Source of the DNA: Noviherbaspirillum sp. L7-7A
Lineage (GTDB): Bacteria > Pseudomonadota > Gammaproteobacteria > Burkholderiales > Burkholderiaceae_D
Assembly (NCBI RefSeq): GCF_019052805.1
Contig: NZ_JAHQRJ010000001.1
Location: 2,728,001-2,792,000, forward strand
DNA length: 64,000 nucleotides
Direction: 5' to 3'
Part shown: one piece after another, positions 58,354-64,000 of the stretch
How the letters are laid out: every line of letters starts with the position of its first letter
Position numbering within the stretch: position 1 is the first letter of the stretch
The notes under the pieces: generated by a model
What the model saw: the letters and a program-made list of their open reading frames with translations, nothing else
The model's database searches: none
What the model was told of the DNA's origin: nothing
Position numbers and translations under genes: made by a program

Positions 58354-58787
58354 GATGCACTCCCAGAGAGGACCACATCGGTTTTTCGCATTTGCGAATA
58401 CCATTGGCCCTTGGAAAGAATCGTAGCATCGGGATAACAGCGCATATATAGGACACCTCCCCGACACTTTGTAGGAAAAACGGAAATTCCGGTGTCCTTA
58501 ACCGCTGAGCGATGGAATTTTTCCATCGAACTCCAGTCGAATACATAAAGCCGTGTCGTTTGTTGTAACCACAAGTAACAATGTCTACTTTAGGTTTAAA
58601 GCATTGAGCTTCGTTGAACTATGGCAGCGATGCTGTACGGTTGCATCGAATAGCATGCAAAAAGATAGTTCGGGACGGGACGAAAACGCTACAATCTTTG
58701 CCAGAAACTGATGGCTTCTCATTGCGCGCTTAAGGCGCAGTGATCACAAACACTTCGATGCAAACCTGATTTAAAGTCGCAATACCT
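58354..58787. other. 434-nt divergent control region
   Basis: No gene supported. It separates the minus-strand small membrane protein from the plus-strand LuxR regulator. A perfect hairpin CGATGGAA-TTT-TTCCATCG lies at 58510-58528, and a TATATA box (58444-58449) faces the membrane-protein gene. TACAAT at 58690-58695 could be the -10 of the LuxR gene, without a good -35. Confidence 0.45.
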
Positions 58788-59423
58788 ATGATAAAAATCC
58801 TTGTAGTTGACGACCATGCAGTTGTGCGCGCCGGGGTCCACTATTTCATTTCAGAGATTCCCGGCATGGAGATCGCCGCTGAAGCGGGAACAGCGCAGGA
58901 AGCCATACGCTTGATCCGGTCCCAGGACTTCGATATCGTCCTGCTCGACATCGCAATGCCGGACAAGAGCGGCGTGGAAGTGCTGAAGCAGATCAAGCGC
59001 GAAAAGCCCGAGTTGCCTGTGCTGATGCTGAGCATGCATCCGGAAAGCCGCTATGCCGTCCAGATCCTGCGCAGCGGCGCTTCGGGTTATGTGCAGAAGG
59101 AAGCACTGGCAACGGAACTGGTCAACGCGATCAACACCATCGTTCGCGGCCACAAGTACATCAGCCCGGCGGTAGCGGAGCTGCTGACGGCGGACCCGGC
59201 CAGCGCGGACACCGAAAAGCCCTTGCATGAAATGCTGTCGGCGCGTGAATACCAGATCTTTTACAAGCTGGGCCAGGGCGAAGGCGTGACCAAGATCGCC
59301 GATGAGCTATGCCTGAGCGTGAAGACCGTCAGCACCTACCGTTCGCGTGTGCTGGAAAAGATGAACATGACCAACAATGCAGACATCATCTACTACGCAA
59401 TCAAGCAGAACCTGATCGATTAA
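58788..59423 (+). CDS. NarL/LuxR-type response regulator
   Basis: 211 residues. Receiver with VVDDH and phosphoacceptor Asp54 in VLLDIAMPD, Lys in GYVQKEA; C-terminal LuxR helix-turn-helix (LSAREYQIFYKL, IADELCLSVKTVSTYRSRVL). It is the natural partner type for the two HisKA_3 kinases encoded 1.4-4 kb to the left on the other strand, and the only response regulator here with a DNA-binding domain. A Crp/Fnr gene follows after 227 nt. Confidence 0.95.
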   Translation: MIKILVVDDHAVVRAGVHYFISEIPGMEIAAEAGTAQEAIRLIRSQDFDIVLLDIAMPDKSGVEVLKQIKREKPELPVLMLSMHPESRYAVQILRSGASGYVQKEALATELVNAINTIVRGHKYISPAVAELLTADPASADTEKPLHEMLSAREYQIFYKLGQGEGVTKIADELCLSVKTVSTYRSRVLEKMNMTNNADIIYYAIKQNLID

Positions 59424-59650
59424 GTTTCTCCGGCGAGCGCCTGCCATCCATCATGCGCTCGCCCGCATGGCTGCATCCGCCCAGCCTCAATTTACCCCTG
59501 CTGTAGAGTCCTACGACTACCCCTTCCAGCCTTACAGAGATGTCAGTGTAATCCCACAGACAAATGGGATTTACACCGATGCTGCGTTCGCTGACGCTAT
59601 GCAATGATGCCTCCATGGAAACGTCGAACAAGATCACGGGGGAATCAATC
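59424..59650 (+). promoter_or_regulatory. Upstream region of the Crp/Fnr gene with an inverted repeat
   Basis: GTGTAATCCCA (59546-59556) is inverted at 59565-59576 with one extra base, an 11-bp imperfect palindrome, 75 nt before the start codon. This is a plausible operator for the Crp/Fnr protein itself or for the LuxR regulator. Confidence 0.45.
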
Positions 59651-60514
59651 ATGGCAAACGTAATGAATGCTTTCGGCACTGCTGCAGAACAGGCAGTTGC
59701 GAAGCCGGCCTTGGCGCCGGTCGCCAGAAAGAAGGCCGAAGGCAAGCCTGCGCAGCCACGCCATCCCGCCGTTGCGCCAGTGCGCATCAGCGCACTGTAT
59801 GGCCACAACCCGAAACAGAACCAGTTGTTGAATGCGCTTCCGGAAGAGGACTTCGAACGACTGCTGCCGCATCTGGAATTCATCTCAATGCCGTTCGACA
59901 TGACGGTATGCGAAGCCGAAACCCAGATGAACCATGTGTACTTCCTGACCAGCAGCGTCGTGTCGCTGCTGTATGAAACCCGCGATGGCGCATCGGCCGA
60001 GATTGCCGTGATCGGCAATGAAGGCATCGTCGGCGTGACGCTTTTCATGGGCGGCGGCGCCAGCCCGAACCGGGCAGTGGTCAAGAGCGCCGGCTATGGC
60101 TTCCGTCTGAAGGCCAGCGTGTTCATGGAAGAATTCCGCCGTGGCGGCGCATTGCAGCAGTCGCTGCTGCGCTATACCAATGCGCTGATAGCGCAGATGT
60201 CGCATACCGCCGTCTGCAACCGCCACCACAACGTGATGCAGCAGCTGTGCCGCTGGCTGCTGCTGACGCTGGACCGCCTGCCGTCCAATGAAATGGCGGT
60301 GTCCCAAGGACTGATCGCCACCATGCTGGGCGTGCGCCGCGAGAGCGTGACCGAAGCCGCGGGCAAGCTGCAGGACGAAGGCATGATCCAGTATCGCCGC
60401 GGACACATCACGGTGATGGACCGCGTGGGCCTGGAAAGCCGGGCATGCGAATGCTATGCCGGCGTGAAGAAGGAATACGACCGGCTCAAGTGCAGCCACG
60501 CCAAGCAGAAGTAA
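59651..60514 (+). CDS. Crp/Fnr-family transcriptional regulator
   Basis: 287 residues. A ~50-residue low-complexity Ala/Pro/Lys N-terminal extension, a cyclic-nucleotide-binding-like fold (about 75-190; VYFLTSSVVSLLYETRDG, GNEGIVGVTLFMGGG) and a winged HTH (SQGLIATMLGVRRESVTEAA). There are no N-terminal cysteines like those holding the Fe-S cluster of Fnr. ATG 59651 follows GGGGGA; the frame is open 29 codons further up. A terminator follows. Confidence 0.92.
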   Translation: MANVMNAFGTAAEQAVAKPALAPVARKKAEGKPAQPRHPAVAPVRISALYGHNPKQNQLLNALPEEDFERLLPHLEFISMPFDMTVCEAETQMNHVYFLTSSVVSLLYETRDGASAEIAVIGNEGIVGVTLFMGGGASPNRAVVKSAGYGFRLKASVFMEEFRRGGALQQSLLRYTNALIAQMSHTAVCNRHHNVMQQLCRWLLLTLDRLPSNEMAVSQGLIATMLGVRRESVTEAAGKLQDEGMIQYRRGHITVMDRVGLESRACECYAGVKKEYDRLKCSHAKQK

Positions 60515-60536
60515 CGACGCTGCGGCAACCGCATCT

Positions 60537-60573
60537 GGCGCTGAAGCCCCCTCAGGGGCTCAGCGCCATTTTT
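60537..60573 (+). terminator. Terminator of the Crp/Fnr gene, overlapping the convergent stop codon
   Basis: Left arm 60537-60550 pairs with 60555-60567 around CTCA with one bulged A; ATTTTT follows. The right arm includes the stop codon region (60552-60554) of the convergent Rossmann gene. Confidence 0.8.
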
Positions 60574-61250
60574 CTGATCTGCGCATTTTCCAGCAGCCGT
60601 ACGCCAATATCCGGCAGACGGGATGCCTGCACCAGCGCCGCCGCGACCTGTTCAGCTTCAATGGGGCGCCACCGCGGCGGCAGCAGCACGCCCAGCCGCT
60701 TCCCCACTTCTTCACCCCAGCGCCATTCGGCACGCTCGCCAAGCAGCAGCGAGGGCCTGGCAATGGTCAATGAGGCATAGCCCAGCGCCTTCAGGTCGTC
60801 TTCCACCTCGCCCTTGACGCGGTAATAGAAATTGGCTGACTGGGCGTCCGCGCCCATTGAACTGACTACCAGGAAATGGCTTGCGCCCTGCGCCAGGGCA
60901 ATGCTAGCCACGTTCAGCACATAGTCATGATCGACCTTTCGGAACGCGGCACCGGACCCGGCCTGGCGCATCGTCGTGCCGAGCGCGCAGATGACCTGGG
61001 TGCAGGCCAGCCATTCCGGATGCGCTTCCAGTTCCCCGAAGTCCGCCACCTGCTGCGCCAGCTTGCCGTCCCGAGTCCAGGCTGCCGGCAGGTGCGCAAG
61101 CGGCCGCCGGGTCAGTGTCCTCACCCGGCCCACGGTCGGGTCCGCCATCAGCAGGCGCAGGCATGCACTGCCAACCAGACCGGTGGCACCGATCAGCAAC
61201 ACGGTCCTGCCCTCGGCCGCCCCTGATCCGCTGATGGCTGCGTCATTCAT
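60552..61250 (-). CDS. NAD(P)-binding Rossmann-fold protein
   Basis: 232 residues. N-terminal nucleotide site LLIGATGLVGSACLRLL, then CALGTTMRQAGSG and VVSSMGADAQSANFYYRVKG, an atypical-SDR pattern like oxidoreductases related to HTATIP2/YbjT. The catalytic Tyr-x-x-x-Lys is present in YYRVKG. Substrate unknown. The frame is open 41 codons upstream, but ATG 61250 starts close to the Rossmann motif as in relatives. Confidence 0.87.
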   Translation of the reverse strand: MNDAAISGSGAAEGRTVLLIGATGLVGSACLRLLMADPTVGRVRTLTRRPLAHLPAAWTRDGKLAQQVADFGELEAHPEWLACTQVICALGTTMRQAGSGAAFRKVDHDYVLNVASIALAQGASHFLVVSSMGADAQSANFYYRVKGEVEDDLKALGYASLTIARPSLLLGERAEWRWGEEVGKRLGVLLPPRWRPIEAEQVAAALVQASRLPDIGVRLLENAQIRKMALSP

Positions 61251-61390
61251 GGGCTGCAACCATACAGACCTTTGCAGATGGGCGATGAGAGCCGACGCAA
61301 AGGAAAGCATGCTTAAGTGGGTTAGCAGACAGAGCGGCGCTGGCGGCCCTGCTATAGATGGGCCGTAGCACACGCCACGGAGAATCGAGT

Positions 61391-61603
61391 ATGACCCCGA
61401 AACAGCCTATGCCCATCGCCGAGCTGAGCGCGGACGCCTACCGCAAATGCATCCTGCGCATCGATGTCGGCATGACCGACACGCAGGGGATGACGCCGGA
61501 AGAGGAAATGCATCAGGCCATACGCTATGCGGTGGCGAGCGCGCGGTGCCTGGAAGCGCGGGTAGTGCTGGAACGCGCACTTGATGACCTCTCCTTCAAC
61601 TGA
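61391..61603 (+). CDS. Small hypothetical protein (70 residues)
   Basis: 70 residues with GGAGA upstream of ATG 61391. Soluble, mixed alpha/beta, with AYRKCILRIDVGM, DTQGMTPEEEMHQAIRYAV and a C-terminal helix ARVVLERALDDLSF. Family not recognised. It stands alone between divergent and tandem genes. Confidence 0.65.
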   Translation: MTPKQPMPIAELSADAYRKCILRIDVGMTDTQGMTPEEEMHQAIRYAVASARCLEARVVLERALDDLSFN

Positions 61604-61738
61604 TCGTCAGGCAAGCGCGGACTTGCCTCCTGCGGGCCGGGATTAGCCACCTGCCCTTTCAACCCATGCATGCAGGAATCGGAGACGGCATGCGCCGGTG
61701 ATAGAATCCGGCCTTTGCGCCTCCCGGGAATCGCAAGC

Positions 61739-62590
61739 ATGCCTCGACTCAGCCAACTGGTTTTCTATCCGATCAAGTCCTGCGCAGGCATCAGCCTGTC
61801 CAGCGCCACGCTGACCGGCGCCGGCCTGATGCATGAACATATTTACGACAGGGAATGGATGCTGGTGGACGATGCCGGCCATTTCCTCACTCAACGCGAG
61901 TATCCGAAGATGGCCCTGATCGAGCCGCGCCTTCGCAGCGACACCATGGAGTTGCGCGCGCCCGGCATGCTGCGGCTGGAAATTCCGCTGGACCTGCCCG
62001 ACCCGGAACTGGCGCCGACGCGCCAGGTAAGGCTGTGGCAGCACATCCTGAAAGCCTATGACTGCGACGACCTGACCCGCACCTGGTTCTCCCGACTGCT
62101 GGGCGTGCCATGCCACCTGGTGCGCTTTCATCCGGACGCCCGTCACACGGTCAATCCGCAGCGCACCGGGGGCATGGAGATCGGCACCCTGTTTTCCGAC
62201 GGTTATCCGCTGCTGCTGATCGGCAAGGCATCGCTGGACGAACTCAACGAGCGGCTGGTCGCGCAAGGCCGCGCAGCACTGCCCATGGACAGGTTCCGTC
62301 CCAACATCGTGATCGCCGATGCGCCGGCCCATGAGGAAGACCATGCGGCCCGGCTCGTGATGGGGAACAGCGAGATCCGCCCGGTCAAGCCCTGCCCGCG
62401 CTGCCCGATCCCGTCGATCAACCAGCAGACCGGCGAGCCCGGCCCGGACCCGCTCGACATCCTGCGCACCTACCGGACGGGGGTCGGCGGCATCGATGGC
62501 ATTGCATTCGGGATGAACTGCATCGTCACCCGCGGCGAAGGGGAAGTGCTGCGCGTGGGACAGGAAGTGGATCTGGAACTGGCGTTCTGA
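61739..62590 (+). CDS. MOSC-domain protein (YcbX-like)
   Basis: 283 residues. N-terminal beta-barrel MOSC_N (LSQLVFYPIKSCAGISLS) and a MOSC domain with FRPNIVIADAPAHEED and the conserved Cys in KPCPRCPIPSI. YcbX-type proteins use a molybdenum cofactor to reduce N-hydroxylated compounds. It lacks the C-terminal ferredoxin domain of E. coli YcbX; a ferredoxin is encoded next door, convergent. ATG 61739 chosen for the standard N-terminus. Confidence 0.92.
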   Translation: MPRLSQLVFYPIKSCAGISLSSATLTGAGLMHEHIYDREWMLVDDAGHFLTQREYPKMALIEPRLRSDTMELRAPGMLRLEIPLDLPDPELAPTRQVRLWQHILKAYDCDDLTRTWFSRLLGVPCHLVRFHPDARHTVNPQRTGGMEIGTLFSDGYPLLLIGKASLDELNERLVAQGRAALPMDRFRPNIVIADAPAHEEDHAARLVMGNSEIRPVKPCPRCPIPSINQQTGEPGPDPLDILRTYRTGVGGIDGIAFGMNCIVTRGEGEVLRVGQEVDLELAF

Positions 62591-62615
62591 GAAAAGGCGC
62601 AGGCTGTCTGGTTCC

Positions 62616-62649
62616 TTGCTGCAGGCGCAAGTACCTGCGTCTGCAGCAA
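62616..62649. terminator. Perfect 14-bp hairpin between convergent MOSC and ferredoxin genes
   Basis: 62616-62629 pairs with 62636-62649 (one G-T) around a 6-nt loop. There is no T-run on either strand. It could stabilise both 3' ends. Confidence 0.5.
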
Positions 62650-62656
62650 TGCGTTG

Positions 62657-63439
<783 letters not shown>

Positions 63440-63465
63440 CTAAATTGAACGCGCATTATGCCTGA

Positions 63466-64000
63466 TTAAGCAGCAGGTTGAAGAGTGAAAAGATGGTAAT
63501 AGACCATGCCTGCGCGATCCGCCCGCAGTAACTGCCAGCCCTGCAGCCATTCGGGAAGCGGCTCGGCGTCGAGCGCCATCTCGGCTTCGACATACACCAG
63601 CCCGCCTGGCGTGAGCAGACGTTCGCATAGCGGCAGCATACGCTGCAGCCAATCCTGATGGTAGGGGGGGTCCAGGAAAATCAGGCCGAACCGGGCATCG
63701 GAGCGCGCCAGCGCGGCAGCGGTGGCCAGCGCATCGCCGCGCCGCACTTCCACGCCCGCGGCCTTGAGCTTGTCGCAAATGGCCTGCAACTGGCGCACCG
63801 CCGCCGGCTGCGACTCCACCATCAGCACCCGCGCTGCACCGCGGCTGGCCGCTTCCAGGCCAAGCCCGCCGCTGCCGGCAAACAGGTCCAGGCATTGCAG
63901 GGCGGGCCAGTCGCGGTCGAGCAGGTGGTCGAGCCAGTTGAACAGGGTTTCGCGCACGCGGTCGGGCGTGGGACGCAGGCCTTCGGCATCCAGCACCGGC
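63466..64000 (-). CDS. rsmD: 16S rRNA (guanine(966)-N2)-methyltransferase RsmD (5' end outside window)
   Basis: The C-terminal ~178 residues; the start is beyond the right edge, and the frame reads PVLDAEGLRPTPDRVRETLF at the border, so only ~10-20 residues are missing. Motifs: LDLFAGSGGLGLEAASRG (SAM site) and the catalytic LIFLDPPY. It methylates G966 of 16S rRNA. First gene of the rsmD-coaD-ferredoxin unit in view. Confidence 0.95.
   Translation of the reverse strand, partial: PVLDAEGLRPTPDRVRETLFNWLDHLLDRDWPALQCLDLFAGSGGLGLEAASRGAARVLMVESQPAAVRQLQAICDKLKAAGVEVRRGDALATAAALARSDARFGLIFLDPPYHQDWLQRMLPLCERLLTPGGLVYVEAEMALDAEPLPEWLQGWQLLRADRAGMVYYHLFTLQPAA

Overview
The window is a GC-rich chromosomal segment of a betaproteobacterium, most likely Burkholderiales/Oxalobacteraceae (Herbaspirillum, Noviherbaspirillum or Massilia relatives). 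This is inferred from gene order and family content, not from a database search. Supporting points are the neighbourhoods mutM / TPR lipoprotein-lolB-ispE-tRNA-Gln-prs-rplY-pth-ychF and ptsN-hprK-rapZ, an rpoD with a long Ala/Lys-rich N-terminus, a PEP-CTERM surface protein, and many NarL-type two-component genes. Most of the sequence is housekeeping; the accessory parts are listed below.

Layout. 1-6.5 kb: the end of a PEP-CTERM protein gene, tRNA-Gly(CCC), trmB, pncB, a short unknown gene behind a lone terminator (possible small RNA), and rpoD. 6.6-17.4 kb: a complete-looking Flp/Tad pilus locus on the minus strand, in two transcription units. flp-tadV-rcpC and rcpA-lipoprotein-tadZ-tadA-tadB-tadC-tadE-tadE2-tadG are each preceded by the same ~119-bp upstream module, and tadA through the second tadE-like gene overlap by 4 nt at each junction. 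17.4-23.2 kb: repeat-bearing spacers (hairpin REP-like units, a 21-bp tandem repeat, a TAGTGC hexanucleotide array) on either side of dnaE and trhO. 23.2-28.1 kb: a minus-strand operon of a 1330-residue FAD/Fe-S oxidoreductase, a HIT protein and a DUF971 protein with a His/Gly tail. 28.2-34.6 kb: a YqaA-type membrane protein, ilvA, queF, then the nitrogen-PTS genes ptsN, hprK and rapZ and a Lon-N-domain protein.

34.7-48.8 kb: a low-GC orphan gene that looks acquired, mutY overlapping a dynamin-like GTPase, mutM, a TPR lipoprotein, lolB, ispE, tRNA-Gln(TTG), prs, rplY, pth, a chemoreceptor and ychF. 49.2-53.9 kb: an exported HAF-repeat/PKD-like lipoprotein, a secreted beta-helix protein, a 59-residue charged protein and a single-span membrane protein. 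53.9-60.5 kb: a regulatory cluster with a minus-strand run receiver - PAS kinase - receiver - soluble kinase - LysR, then a small membrane protein, a plus-strand LuxR-type response regulator and a Crp/Fnr regulator. 60.5-64 kb: a Rossmann-fold protein, a small unknown protein, a MOSC protein, and rsmD-coaD-ferredoxin, with rsmD running off the right edge.

The observations most worth following are the duplicated tad upstream module, the kinase/receiver cluster whose run has no DNA-binding response regulator of its own, the chemoreceptor tail that lost its aromatic residue through a one-base difference, the low-GC gene at 34.7-35.3 kb, and the terminator with no upstream gene at 3.4 kb.
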